This document shows, piece by piece, positions 1 through 9,104 of a DNA stretch of 64,000 nucleotides (its first letter is position 1; the number at the start of each line of letters is the position of its first letter). Below the pieces are notes generated by a model. That model searched no databases. It had not been told where the DNA came from and saw nothing but the letters and a program-made list of their open reading frames with translations. Position numbers and translations under genes: made by a program. The stretch is from Candidatus Gastranaerophilales bacterium (GTDB lineage: Bacteria; Cyanobacteriota; Vampirovibrionia; Gastranaerophilales; Gastranaerophilaceae): assembly GCA_947625495.1 (NCBI GenBank), contig CANQOQ010000006.1, positions 19,541 through 83,540 on the forward strand. Direction: 5' to 3'.

Positions 1-1440
1 TTCAAATGTTCCCGGTGCTGCTTCATGCAATTTTTTCAATAACGGCTGGTTGTAATCACCTAATTCTGCCAAGCCAAACGGGGTTATTACTTTAAATATA
101 TTTTCAAAAATCGGTATCATTCCGAGTGCAAATATTCCTGATACAATACCGTTCAGTATACCTGCAATTATATCTTGCGAAAGTTTTTCTATTCCTAAAT
201 CATAGTAAACGCATATAATTACAAATGCCATTGTTATTGAAGTATAAACACCGACTCTTATAAGGTCAAATCTTCTTGAATATTTAATTGTTGTTGTTCC
301 TATTGTTGAAACTATTATTGATAATATAAATACCGACATTGCTAACGCCGAAAACTGCATCGATAATGTTATTATAGTTAATAGTGTTACTGTTATAAAA
401 AATGAAGTTCTCGGATTTAAAAATACCGAAAGGATTATTGCATAGAATGGGAACGGAAGTAAAAATACCGACCAGGTCTCGGGCATAAATATAGATATTA
501 TTGCTATAAACAGCGATAATACTCCAACTATTAATAATCGTTTCCTTTGTAAATATTCGGGTTCAAAAAACTTTAAATAATAAAATACCGAGAAAAATCC
601 TATGCAAACGAGGCATAATATTCCGAGAATTCCTTTAAAATTAATTCTTAAAATATTATATCCCGCTTTACTTAATGCTTCTTTTTTAACTTGAGTAATG
701 GGTTCACCCACTCTTACTATAGTGTCGCCTTTATGAAATTTAACTATTATAGGCGAAATCATATCTCTTGCATTCTTTTTTGCCAGATTAGTTGCTTCTT
801 CGTCTATTATCATATTAGGAACTAACACTTGTTCCAATAGGGCAGTAATTACTTTTAACTGATTATTTGTTGTATTTACTTCAACATTTCTTCTTATTAT
901 TTTTGCTAAAGTATTTTCTTCAAAATCTTTTTCAGTTATTCCTTCATCTAATACAGAGGAAAGTGTTTTTACGGAAGCTGAAAAAATTTTTGTTAATAAT
1001 TCGGTATTTGCGTTCAAGAAATAATAAACAACAAATTCTTTTATATAAGAATCTGATATATCCATAATAACATTTAATTCACGTTCTTTGTCTTTAAGCG
1101 GAATATTTTTGTTTCTTATATATAAAATTTCACTTATAATTTCATTAAGGTTATTAACAATATATGCATCATCAGCATGGGAATAGACAACACCTACTTT
1201 TTGAGCAACTTCTCTTTTTCTTCTTTCGGTTTTAATACTGTCTACTACCTCTATTTCTTTAGGTGCTATCACCATTACTTTACTTATATTGTCAGAATCA
1301 ACTATTGTTTGAAAGAAAAAATATTTAGAAATTATTATTCCCGTAAATAATATTATAAACGTTAATGTTAATACTATATTTACAACTGTTTTAGGGGATT
1401 TTAAAGGTTCTGTAAATTTATCTATATCAAATTTTTTCAT
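1..1440 (-). CDS. 7TM-HD family membrane phosphohydrolase, PgpH/YqfF-like (3' end outside window)
   Basis: The reading frame opens at an ATG at 1440 and runs off the window start, giving about 480 visible residues. Residues about 18-42 form a transmembrane anchor. A long extracytoplasmic region follows (7TMR-HD extracellular type), containing the pair GEPIT and VRVG, and then a block of six or seven hydrophobic helices. The visible end, reading LGDYNQPLLKKL and EAAPGTFE, matches the linker just before the HD domain in this family (typically ending APGTYxHS). Characterised relatives (Listeria PgpH) hydrolyse the second messenger c-di-AMP at the inner membrane. The catalytic HD domain lies outside the window, so activity is inferred from the family. 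The gene is divergent from the AsmA-like gene, across a 136-base AT-rich gap. Confidence 0.85.
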   Translation of the reverse strand, partial: MKKFDIDKFTEPLKSPKTVVNIVLTLTFIILFTGIIISKYFFFQTIVDSDNISKVMVIAPKEIEVVDSIKTERRKREVAQKVGVVYSHADDAYIVNNLNEIISEILYIRNKNIPLKDKERELNVIMDISDSYIKEFVVYYFLNANTELLTKIFSASVKTLSSVLDEGITEKDFEENTLAKIIRRNVEVNTTNNQLKVITALLEQVLVPNMIIDEEATNLAKKNARDMISPIIVKFHKGDTIVRVGEPITQVKKEALSKAGYNILRINFKGILGILCLVCIGFFSVFYYLKFFEPEYLQRKRLLIVGVLSLFIAIISIFMPETWSVFLLPFPFYAIILSVFLNPRTSFFITVTLLTIITLSMQFSALAMSVFILSIIVSTIGTTTIKYSRRFDLIRVGVYTSITMAFVIICVYYDLGIEKLSQDIIAGILNGIVSGIFALGMIPIFENIFKVITPFGLAELGDYNQPLLKKLHEAAPGTFE

Positions 1441-1576
1441 AAAAACCACTTATCTTATACTATATCCACTTAATTTTACAACAAGCCTGATATTTTGCAA
1501 ATCTCCGTAAATAGTTTGAACTTTTAATGTGTCGATAATATAATTATTATAGTCAAAAAATGTTTATTTAATCAGT

Positions 1577-4500
1577 ATGGGAATTAGAAAGCGTTTAAAA
1601 AAACTTCTTTTTGGAATTATAGTAATAATTGCACTTGTTGAATGCTCTTATTTGTTTATTCTGCCTGTGTGTGCGGATAAATATATTCCTGAAAATTTCA
1701 CAATAAATAATACTAATATTCATATAGAAAATATTAAAATAAAAACTCATATTCTGCCAAAGCTGAATATTTCCGCTTCTAAATTAGAGATAAAAAATTT
1801 TATTGATGCCCGAAATTTACAAATTAATGTATCTTTATTTGATTTATTAAGAAAAAATGTTAATATAAACCGACTTGACTCTGATAATATATTTTTGACT
1901 ATTACCTATGACAAAGACGGCTGTTTTAATTTTGAAAAGCTGTTTGCTTCGGATAAAAATAAGAAATTAAACCTGATTTTAAAAAATAATACTGTAAATA
2001 TAGGCAGTTATAAACTTGTATATAAAGATGAGAATTTAGATAAGACTTCAACTATACAAGGTTTCCCTCTTGTTTTAAATATTAAAGATAAAGATAATAT
2101 GACAATTAAAACTAAGGGAAATATAATATCAAATCAGGAGGAAAGTGAGTTTGATATTGATTTATCAGCTAAATTGCCTTTAGCTGATATAAATTCCGAT
2201 TTAGTTAAAGGGAAATGTTTTATATATAACTTAGATTTGGATATGATTTTCCCTTATTTAAAAAAATATTACGATAAAAATATAAAAAAATTTTCAGGGA
2301 AAGTTAAATATATACAATTATCTGATGAAGATAATAAGGTAGTTTTTAACACTTATTTTTCTGATTTGGTTTTTGATAAAGAAAACTGGAAAAACTACGT
2401 TTGGGCAAAGGGTGAAAATATAGTTAAAACATCTTTTTCTTTTGAAAAAGATATTATAAATGTTCATTCATTTAATTATAAAGCGGATAATATAGATATA
2501 AAGGCAGACGGAACCGTCGATTTAGAAGGCAAAAAAATAAATCTTGATGTTAATACGACCATAGAAAAATCAAAAGCCGAGAATATAGCATCAATACTTC
2601 CTCCTACTTTGGTACCTAAGTATATGACCATTGAAAAAATTAAAAATTATGGTGTTTATGGAGATATTGAAGCTGAAATACAAATAAAAGGGCAAATTCC
2701 TCAGCCCAATATAACGGGATACGTTAAAGCTGATAATGTTCATGTCCTTGATAAATCATTACATAAACTGCACAAAGGAACCGTATTTATAAGATTCGAC
2801 AAAAGAATCTTAAATATGGATATTCTTGTTAATATGTTTAATAACCAAAAAGCAACTGTTAAGGGATATGTATATATGTTCCGAGACGGAATTAATAATG
2901 TTACGGTTAAAACAACGGATAATATAGATTTCCCGCTGGCTCAAAAGATAATAGTACCCATAAGTAAGGTTTTTAATTTCCAATTAGGGCCTATTCCCGA
3001 TATGAATATTAAATCAGGCAGCGGCATTATTGATGTCAACATAAAAGGGAATATGAGTTTTGTTAATATAGACGGTTTTTCTGACTTCCATAATGCGGTA
3101 TTATCATATAACGGATTATATGGAGTTGTTGATAAAGGCAAGGGAAGGCTTGATTTTAAGGATGATGTTATAAGTTTTAAATCCGAACAGGCATTTGTTA
3201 AGTCAAATCCTTTAAGTGTTGAAGGCAGGGTTAAAATAAATGATAATTTGGACTTTAATATATCTTCAACAAAGGCAAAAGCAGAGGATTTACTTGAAAT
3301 AATAAATAACAGCACATTATTGAAGGATGTAAAAGACGGACTTAAAGTAATAACCGGTGCAGAGGGAAATACAAGATTATTTGTAAATTTAAAAGCCAAA
3401 ATAGTACCTGTACCATTTGGACATCCGCCTTTACCGCCTGAGGAAGCTTTTGAAGATATGAAGGTTAAGGGCTCATTATATCTTTTCGGCGATTCTTGTT
3501 TTATTGAAGGATTTAAAACTCCCATTGAAAGTATTAAAGGTATTGTTGATTTTACCGAAACGGTTGTTGATATAAATAATTTATCAGCTGTATCGGGAAC
3601 TTCACCTGTTACTATATACGGGAAAATTATTAATGATTTAAAAACAAAAATCCCTGATGTTGATCTTACGGTTACAAGTAAAAGTGTTAATTTAAAAGAT
3701 ACAATAAGATTTTTAACAAAGTCTTATTTATACCCCGAAAATTATCCTGATTTATCAAGTTTGTATAATATAGCTTCAAAGCATGATTTGTATTTTAAGT
3801 ATAAAGCAAAAGCCGTTGATTTTATTACGGATAAAGCTTATGCAGAAATGAATTTCATAAATGATAATGAAGATAATCCGATTAAAGCAAAGTCTGGCAG
3901 AATAATTTTGAATAAATCAACTGTTACCGTAGATAATGTTAATGCTTCATTATATGACTCGAATTTATCGGTTAACGGAAATGTTCTTAGAGTTGATACT
4001 ATTAATCCGATTTATAATTTAAAAATCCAAACGGATAATTTTAATTTTGAAAATTTAAATGATGTTTCAAAAATTACAATAATGCCTGATAAGTTAAAAT
4101 GTATAATTGAACAATTTAAGAATTTTAAAGGTTTTTCTGATTTGGATATAAGTATTGATAAAAATATATTTAAAGGGGAAATATATGTTAAAAATCTTTC
4201 CATGCAGCATAAAAAAACAAATATTCCCGTAGTATTTGACAGTTTCCCTGTTATATTTAAAGAAAATAAAATAATAATAGATAATATGACGGCAAAAGTG
4301 GCAGATATGCCTTTATTTGGTGATTTTACACTGTCTGACTGTTTTACAAAACCTAAAATATTCGGTTATTTTACTTCTAAATTGACAAATAACTTTATAA
4401 AAGGTTATTTAAGTGAAGATGTAATGAAAAATATAAGTTTAGAAGGTGATATAGGATTTTCTTCTAAAATAAAGGGTGAAATAAATAATCTGATTATAGA

Positions 4501-6043
4501 GCCTAAACTTGTTTTAAATCCTGATGCGGATATAACTATTGGCGGGATTAATGTCGGTGATGTTAATGAAAAAAGAGAATTTAAAGGCAAAATAAATATC
4601 TTAAAAGATAAAATATTAATAAATGATTTTAATTATACAAAGTATATTGCCTCTCAAAATAATAAAATGAATACAATAGTTTTTGCGACATCAAAAGGGG
4701 AATTGGCGATTAAAAACGGCAAAATAATTCCTAAAATATTTGAGATGAAAACAAATAAGAACCTGCCTGCAAGAATTTTAAATGTATTTTTAAAAACACC
4801 TGTTTTAACTCAGGGAAGTTTTAATTGTGATATTAAATATATGGCTGATTTTGTCAGAAAAACTTCAAAAATAACAGGAAATCTTGATTGCAGAAATCTT
4901 GATATTCCTCTTTTTGATTCAATTGTTAAAAATATTCACCTTTCAGCCGACGATAACAAAATAAATCTGTCTCTTTTTGCATTTATAACCGACTCAAAGG
5001 TAAATGTTAATTCAATAATAAAAAATAATTTTTCTCAGCAGCCTCAAGTTGAAGCATTAAATATATATGTTGATCAAATAGACAGAAATAAACTGTTTGA
5101 GAGATTTTCTCAGATTCATACGGCAATGAATACAAATAATAAAATAAAGAATATGGATTTAAATGGCTTGAGTATTGCAAACGGGCATTTAGAGGTAAAA
5201 GAACTATTGATTAAATCACTGGTCGCCAAAAATTTTACATCCGATTTTAATGTGGATAAAAACGGAATTTTTAACGCCCAAAATATGAATGTTGATATAT
5301 CTCAAGGCAGTATAAAAGGTAAAATGTCATATAATCTTTCAACTACTGCAGTAAAAGGTGATTTTGAACTAAATAATGTGGATTCAAATTATATAGCAGA
5401 AACATTATTTGAGGGTAAAAATCAAATATACGGTAATGCAAACGGAAAAATGTATTTAAAAACCAAGGGAATGACGGATACTGAAATGATTAATAATCTT
5501 TCGGGAAATGTTTCTTTTAATATCTCGGACGGAAGAATGCCAAAACTCGGTTCTTTAGAGTACCTTTTAAGAGCAAGCAATATATTAAAAAGCGGACTAA
5601 CAGGATTTACGCTAAACAGTATTTTGGAATTATTGAATCTTGTTAAAACAGGATATTTTTCTAATATCTATGGCAGTTGTAATATAGAAAACGGGATAGC
5701 AAAAAATATTGAAATATTTTCTAAAGGTGAAAATATGAGTTTATATATTCATGGGAACTATGATATTGCAGACAGTCATGCGGATATGGAAGTACTAGGG
5801 AAACTATCAAACCGTATTTCAACTATATTCGGAAGATTGGGTAATACATCATTGAATACGTTCTTTAGATTAATTCCGGGTATATCGCTTTTAGACTTCG
5901 GCAGAAAAGATTTTATAGAAGATGTTGAAAAAATCCCGTCTTTTACGGGCGGTGACTATGAAGCAAGAATTTTTCAGGCTATAATTAACGGTAATATCAA
6001 TGAATCAGGATATGTACAAAGTTTTAAATGGGTAAAACAATAA
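1577..6043 (+). CDS. Very large AsmA/TamB-like envelope protein
   Basis: This 1488-residue protein has one N-terminal membrane anchor (about residues 8-32) followed by an extremely long, repetitive, beta-rich region. It is full of alternating short motifs of the type vdidgxVxadn and kgxIxVKGxxxxP (for example IKGQIPQPNITGYV near 375). The last 250 residues match the AsmA-like C-terminal region: a GNVSFNISDG segment, then LLRASNILKSGL, a GSCNIENGIAKN segment and a DMEVLGKL strand. AsmA-family proteins are thought to form hydrophobic grooves that bridge the inner and outer membranes and move phospholipid. That role is inferred here. There is no clear Shine-Dalgarno before the ATG. The gene ends in a shared bidirectional terminator. 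Confidence 0.75.
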   Translation: MGIRKRLKKLLFGIIVIIALVECSYLFILPVCADKYIPENFTINNTNIHIENIKIKTHILPKLNISASKLEIKNFIDARNLQINVSLFDLLRKNVNINRLDSDNIFLTITYDKDGCFNFEKLFASDKNKKLNLILKNNTVNIGSYKLVYKDENLDKTSTIQGFPLVLNIKDKDNMTIKTKGNIISNQEESEFDIDLSAKLPLADINSDLVKGKCFIYNLDLDMIFPYLKKYYDKNIKKFSGKVKYIQLSDEDNKVVFNTYFSDLVFDKENWKNYVWAKGENIVKTSFSFEKDIINVHSFNYKADNIDIKADGTVDLEGKKINLDVNTTIEKSKAENIASILPPTLVPKYMTIEKIKNYGVYGDIEAEIQIKGQIPQPNITGYVKADNVHVLDKSLHKLHKGTVFIRFDKRILNMDILVNMFNNQKATVKGYVYMFRDGINNVTVKTTDNIDFPLAQKIIVPISKVFNFQLGPIPDMNIKSGSGIIDVNIKGNMSFVNIDGFSDFHNAVLSYNGLYGVVDKGKGRLDFKDDVISFKSEQAFVKSNPLSVEGRVKINDNLDFNISSTKAKAEDLLEIINNSTLLKDVKDGLKVITGAEGNTRLFVNLKAKIVPVPFGHPPLPPEEAFEDMKVKGSLYLFGDSCFIEGFKTPIESIKGIVDFTETVVDINNLSAVSGTSPVTIYGKIINDLKTKIPDVDLTVTSKSVNLKDTIRFLTKSYLYPENYPDLSSLYNIASKHDLYFKYKAKAVDFITDKAYAEMNFINDNEDNPIKAKSGRIILNKSTVTVDNVNASLYDSNLSVNGNVLRVDTINPIYNLKIQTDNFNFENLNDVSKITIMPDKLKCIIEQFKNFKGFSDLDISIDKNIFKGEIYVKNLSMQHKKTNIPVVFDSFPVIFKENKIIIDNMTAKVADMPLFGDFTLSDCFTKPKIFGYFTSKLTNNFIKGYLSEDVMKNISLEGDIGFSSKIKGEINNLIIEPKLVLNPDADITIGGINVGDVNEKREFKGKINILKDKILINDFNYTKYIASQNNKMNTIVFATSKGELAIKNGKIIPKIFEMKTNKNLPARILNVFLKTPVLTQGSFNCDIKYMADFVRKTSKITGNLDCRNLDIPLFDSIVKNIHLSADDNKINLSLFAFITDSKVNVNSIIKNNFSQQPQVEALNIYVDQIDRNKLFERFSQIHTAMNTNNKIKNMDLNGLSIANGHLEVKELLIKSLVAKNFTSDFNVDKNGIFNAQNMNVDISQGSIKGKMSYNLSTTAVKGDFELNNVDSNYIAETLFEGKNQIYGNANGKMYLKTKGMTDTEMINNLSGNVSFNISDGRMPKLGSLEYLLRASNILKSGLTGFTLNSILELLNLVKTGYFSNIYGSCNIENGIAKNIEIFSKGENMSLYIHGNYDIADSHADMEVLGKLSNRISTIFGRLGNTSLNTFFRLIPGISLLDFGRKDFIEDVEKIPSFTGGDYEARIFQAIINGNINESGYVQSFKWVKQ

Positions 6044-6070
6044 AAAAGAGGCATTATATAGCCTCTTTTT
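6044..6070. terminator. Bidirectional intrinsic terminator
   Basis: The stem AAAAAGAGGC pairs with GCCTCTTTTT around an eight-base AT loop. It has an A-run on one side and a T-run on the other. It sits between the convergent AsmA-like and Spy-like genes and can end transcription from both. Confidence 0.85.
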
Positions 6071-6100
6071 AAATATCCCTAATCGGATTCCCGTTTATAA

Positions 6101-6727
6101 TTAATAATTTTTAAGCTCTTTTATTCTTTTTTGCATTTTTTGTCTTTTTGCTTTCATTGCCTTTTTTTGTTCATCTTTAATTTTGTTAAATTCTTTTTTC
6201 TGTTCAGCCGTTAAGGTTGCTTCAAAGTTTTTCATATTTTCTTTTCGTTGATTGTCAGCTTGAACTCTTAATGTCTTTAATTCTCCTGAAATCTTTTTTA
6301 ATTGTTTATCTTTTTCTTCATTAGTAAGATTTGTATCTCTTTTCGTTTGAATTAACTCTTGTCTTTTTTTATGTATTTCATCAAGAACAGGTTTTATTGC
6401 TTCTCTGTCTTTTTTCTTTTGTTCTTCAATTTGTTTTTTTTGTTCTTCAGTCAAGTTTAAACGTTTTTCAAACTCTGCTTTTTTAGCCTGCATTTCTTCA
6501 TGTGAATGACATTTGGGCATATTCATTCTCATAGGATGGTCTTTATCTACTTGAGGACCGGGACCGAAGTATTTAAAAGCTTTAGGACATTCTTGCGGAA
6601 CCGGTGTAATTTCTACTCCGGCAGGAGCCAGCATATTATTAGCAGCATCGTTTGCTGCAAAAACGGTATTTGTACTTAATAAAACTACCATTAAAGGTAA
6701 AATTGACAACATTATTTTGTTTTTCAT
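6101..6727 (-). CDS. Periplasmic LTXXQ (Spy/CpxP-like) protein
   Basis: This 208-residue exported protein has a clear signal peptide (residues 1-24, cleavage near VFA-AN). Its mature domain is helical and highly charged, with the LTXXQ hallmarks LTEEQKKQ, LTNEEKDKQ and LTAEQKKEF. Spy/CpxP-type proteins are periplasmic chaperones or stress sensors, and some relatives (ZraP, CnrX) bind metals. A Met/His/Cys-rich patch (HPMRMNMPKCHSHEEM, about residues 63-78) could bind metal. An in-frame ATG 15 bases upstream is possible, but the chosen one has AAAGGAG at good spacing. It follows the ECF sigma gene by 11 bases as the last gene of that operon, so it is a likely regulon member or sensor. Confidence 0.75.
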   Translation of the reverse strand: MKNKIMLSILPLMVVLLSTNTVFAANDAANNMLAPAGVEITPVPQECPKAFKYFGPGPQVDKDHPMRMNMPKCHSHEEMQAKKAEFEKRLNLTEEQKKQIEEQKKKDREAIKPVLDEIHKKRQELIQTKRDTNLTNEEKDKQLKKISGELKTLRVQADNQRKENMKNFEATLTAEQKKEFNKIKDEQKKAMKAKRQKMQKRIKELKNY

Positions 6728-6738
6728 GGATTCTCCTT

Positions 6739-7230
6739 TCAAATTAAATCTTTTAAAGTTATACTTAGTTCTTTGCGCGCGTTAAAAAGTCTTGATCTTA
6801 CTGTCCCTACAGGACAATTGAGTTTTTCTGCTATTTGTTCATAATTCATATCTTTCATTTCATACATTACAATTACTTCACGTAATTTCGGTTTTAATTT
6901 TTCTATTGCATCTATAATTTGTTTTTGTCTTTGTTTTCTGATAAATATGTCTTCAATACTTTCTTTATCATCTTTTATTTGGAATAGTTCATCTTCTTCG
7001 GTAACGGTATTTTGAGAGTGCTTAAAGTATGCGGATTTCATATAATCACGGCAAAGATTTGCGGTAATTGTACTAATCCAGCTTTTGAATTTTCCGCTTT
7101 CTTTATATTTATCCAGATTCTTATATGTTCTTATATAAACTTCCTGTTCAATATCTTCATTATAAGAACCTGTCATATTAGAAATAATTTTTCTGATATT
7201 ATTTCTGTATTGATTTAATATTTCTTTCAA
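6739..7230 (-). CDS. ECF-type RNA polymerase sigma factor
   Basis: This 163-residue protein has the two-domain ECF layout. Region 2 is near residues 10-65 (DIEQEVYIRTYKNL, then GKFKSWISTITANLCRDY). Region 4 is near 108-158, with the recognition helix around NYEQIAEKLNCPVGTVRSRL. Regions 1 and 3 are absent, as expected. It lies between a zinc-type anti-sigma gene (15-base gap) and a Spy-like exported protein gene (11-base gap). The three probably form one operon that answers envelope or metal stress. An ECF-like promoter in front of the operon suggests autoregulation. Confidence 0.9.
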   Translation of the reverse strand: MKEILNQYRNNIRKIISNMTGSYNEDIEQEVYIRTYKNLDKYKESGKFKSWISTITANLCRDYMKSAYFKHSQNTVTEEDELFQIKDDKESIEDIFIRKQRQKQIIDAIEKLKPKLREVIVMYEMKDMNYEQIAEKLNCPVGTVRSRLFNARKELSITLKDLI

Positions 7231-7245
7231 ACTAATACCTTCACA

Positions 7246-7596
7246 TTATAATTCAAGAAATCCGTATTCATCGGTAGGCAGTCCCATTGCACTTACGCAG
7301 GAATCATCTGATGAGTTTATTATATAATTGTCATCATAGATTTTATAACCTGTAAATGCCGAAAAACCTATAAAAAGAACAAAACAGCAAGCCAATTTTT
7401 TTATATTGGATAATTTCTTACTCTCCTGTTTTTTAAGATACAAAGGAGCAACCTCTTTTACGAGCATGGAAACTTTTTTTTGTATTTCATGTTCTTTTTG
7501 GCAATCGGGACATTCTTTCAGATGATTTAGAAAATCTTCTTCACTTTTAAAAGTGAAGTAAGCTTCATATTTATCACATTTATGTTCGTCACTCAT
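7246..7596 (-). CDS. Membrane-anchored zinc-type anti-sigma factor
   Basis: About 116 residues. The N-terminal cytoplasmic part carries a Hx3CxxC motif (LNHLKECPDCQKEH), the signature of zinc-binding anti-sigma (zf-HC2) domains. One transmembrane helix (about LACCFVLFIGFSAFTG) is followed by a short extracytoplasmic tail of about 35 residues. It would hold the ECF factor of the next gene at the membrane. An upstream ATG at 7614 is in frame. I prefer the ATG at 7596 because GAGGAAA precedes it and the candidate ECF promoter would start transcripts almost on top of the first ATG. Anti-sigma before sigma is the reverse of the commonest order. Confidence 0.7.
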   Translation of the reverse strand: MSDEHKCDKYEAYFTFKSEEDFLNHLKECPDCQKEHEIQKKVSMLVKEVAPLYLKKQESKKLSNIKKLACCFVLFIGFSAFTGYKIYDDNYIINSSDDSCVSAMGLPTDEYGFLEL

Positions 7597-7619
7597 TGTT
7601 TTTTCCTCTTTCATTATGT

Positions 7620-7646
7620 ATAACGAGGAAGTAAAATTAAAAGTTC
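7620..7646 (-). promoter_or_regulatory. Candidate ECF-type promoter of the anti-sigma/sigma/Spy operon
   Basis: On the minus strand TGAACT is followed after 16 bases by CGTTAT. This resembles ECF promoters of the SigW/SigE style (an AAC-containing -35, a CGT-type -10). Transcription would begin around 7613, just upstream of the preferred anti-sigma start codon. This is inference by pattern only. Confidence 0.45.
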
Positions 7647-7700
7647 ATTTTTATTTAATCTAGTGTCGCAACTTTACGCTCGGTCTTGTCGCTCCTTCGG

Positions 7701-7727
7701 CTTATCGTAAAAATTTACTCGGACATT
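7701..7727 (-). repeat. Copy A of a short dispersed repeat
   Basis: Read on the minus strand, this 27-base segment matches the plus-strand segment at 19668-19694 at 23 of 27 positions. The shared cores are ATGTCCGA and TTTTACGATAAG. It starts immediately after the stop codon of the exported protein gene. It is followed by a GC-richer tail with GCCGAAGGAGCGAC and a TTTAC/GTAAA pairing. The tail looks like a diverged form of the copy near murA. Confidence 0.5.
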
Positions 7728-8226
7728 ATTCTAAATTTAATGAATTACCTGAAAGTTCAAGGCTGTTATATAATTCTTGGAATTTTCCGATAAAAGTTTT
7801 ATAAGAAACAGAGGGAATTGATGAGCGCAAATCCATTAAATATGTCATAGTTTTTGTATCTAATTCATATAAAGCTAAATCAGCCTGTCTGTATAACTTA
7901 TTAATTTGCAGTTTTTTTTCGGTATCGGAAAAATCAGCCGAATTTTTTACGATTTCTATCTGATCCAATATATTAGATAGATTATCTGCGGTTACAACTA
8001 TTGTATTAACATAAAATTGTGATACCATCTTGTAATTATCCAGTCTTAAACCTACAACTTCACTTTTATTAATCATAGAAAGGAAGTCGAACTCGGCAAG
8101 TGCTCCAAGTTGTTCTATCTTATAATTTATTTCTTCTTCGGATGTTATAGCCGCATATACTGATTGAATACCGCTAAATAATACTAATATTATTAATCCA
8201 ATAACGGATAGTATTTTCTTTTTCAA
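7726..8226 (-). CDS. Exported protein of unknown function
   Basis: The protein has 166 residues with a signal peptide (about 1-25, cleavage near VYA-AI) and an otherwise helical, soluble mature region. I do not recognise a family. It starts at TTG with a strong AAAGGAG before it. It lies 15 bases after a Spy-like exported protein gene, so it is probably the last gene of the rsfS-led operon. Confidence 0.6.
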   Translation of the reverse strand: MKKKILSVIGLIILVLFSGIQSVYAAITSEEEINYKIEQLGALAEFDFLSMINKSEVVGLRLDNYKMVSQFYVNTIVVTADNLSNILDQIEIVKNSADFSDTEKKLQINKLYRQADLALYELDTKTMTYLMDLRSSIPSVSYKTFIGKFQELYNSLELSGNSLNLE

Positions 8227-8241
8227 TTTTCTCTCCTTTTA

Positions 8242-8655
8242 TTATTTTTGTAAGAAATTATTAAAAGCATCTTCTGTTTTAGCTTTTTGAGCTTTGTATT
8301 GTTTATATTGCTCTTCAGTTAAAACTGCTTTATATAATAAATTTGTTTCATCCTCTAATTTTTTTTGTTCTTCTTTAAGCGTGTCAATATTTTTTTGGTA
8401 AGATTCGGTTAATTTAGCAATATCTTCGGGTGATTTACCTAAGCCTGCGGAATTTTTGAGATTATGAATCAAGGAGTTATATTCAATTATTTTTTGCTCT
8501 AAATTATTATTTTCGGTTTTATATTTAAAATGGATTCTGGAAAGTTGTTGTCTTTGATTAGCGGTAATACCGTCTATTCCGCTAAAATCATCAGCACTGA
8601 TAACTGCTGTATTCATTAATAATAAGGCGGTTAATACTATTAAGCTCTTTTTCAT
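8242..8655 (-). CDS. Small exported LTXXQ-like helical protein
   Basis: A 137-residue protein with a signal peptide (about 1-21). Its mature region is a long charged helical hairpin, with ITANQRQQLSRIHF near the N-terminus and LTEEQYKQYKAQK near the C-terminus. The spacing of these LTXXQ-like segments recalls Spy/CpxP periplasmic proteins, and it is a second such protein within 2.5 kb. An AAGGAG site precedes the ATG. It sits 12 bases after rsfS. Confidence 0.6.
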   Translation of the reverse strand: MKKSLIVLTALLLMNTAVISADDFSGIDGITANQRQQLSRIHFKYKTENNNLEQKIIEYNSLIHNLKNSAGLGKSPEDIAKLTESYQKNIDTLKEEQKKLEDETNLLYKAVLTEEQYKQYKAQKAKTEDAFNNFLQK

Positions 8656-8667
8656 AATAACTCCTTC

Positions 8668-9060
8668 TTATTTATAGTCAGAATATTCTTCTGATTTTTT
8701 CATCCATTCATCTTCACCGACACAAAAGGCATGGTTCCAAAACCGTTCGATAGCATAAGTTTCTCTTTCATCTCTATGAAGGATATGAACAATAACATCT
8801 CCATAGTCTAAAAGATTCCATCTGTTTTTGGCATCATTTTCTTCGCCGATAGGAATTCTGTCAAAAAAATCTTTAACTTTTTCTCTTACATAACCTGTTA
8901 AAGCTTTAACATGAGTACTTGTATCAGAGGAACAAATAACAAAGTAATCAGCCAAAACAGAAATGTTAGAAATGTTAAGAATTTTAATATCCTTAGCTTG
9001 CCTGTCATCTAAAATACGTGCTATAACACTTGCGAATTTATCGGATGTAATTTCTTTCAA
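8668..9060 (-). CDS. rsfS: Ribosomal silencing factor RsfS
   Basis: The protein has 130 residues, the usual length for the RsfS/Iojap family. Conserved features include ADYFVICSSDTSTHVKAL (residues about 37-54), a WNLLDYGDVIVHI segment and a YAIERFW segment. RsfS binds ribosomal protein L14 on the 50S subunit and blocks subunit joining under starvation. The start is TTG, with GGAG eight bases upstream. It appears to head an operon with two small exported proteins. Two genes upstream (sigma factor, rlmB) run in the same direction. Confidence 0.92.
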   Translation of the reverse strand: MKEITSDKFASVIARILDDRQAKDIKILNISNISVLADYFVICSSDTSTHVKALTGYVREKVKDFFDRIPIGEENDAKNRWNLLDYGDVIVHILHRDERETYAIERFWNHAFCVGEDEWMKKSEEYSDYK

Positions 9061-9104
9061 AATAATATCTCCATAAACTAAAAGAATTATAGCATAAATT
9101 AAAG

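Noticed and set aside
2941..3525. 194-codon minus-strand frame inside the AsmA-like gene
   Set aside because: It mirrors the coding strand of a long well-supported gene and has no ribosome site or domain.
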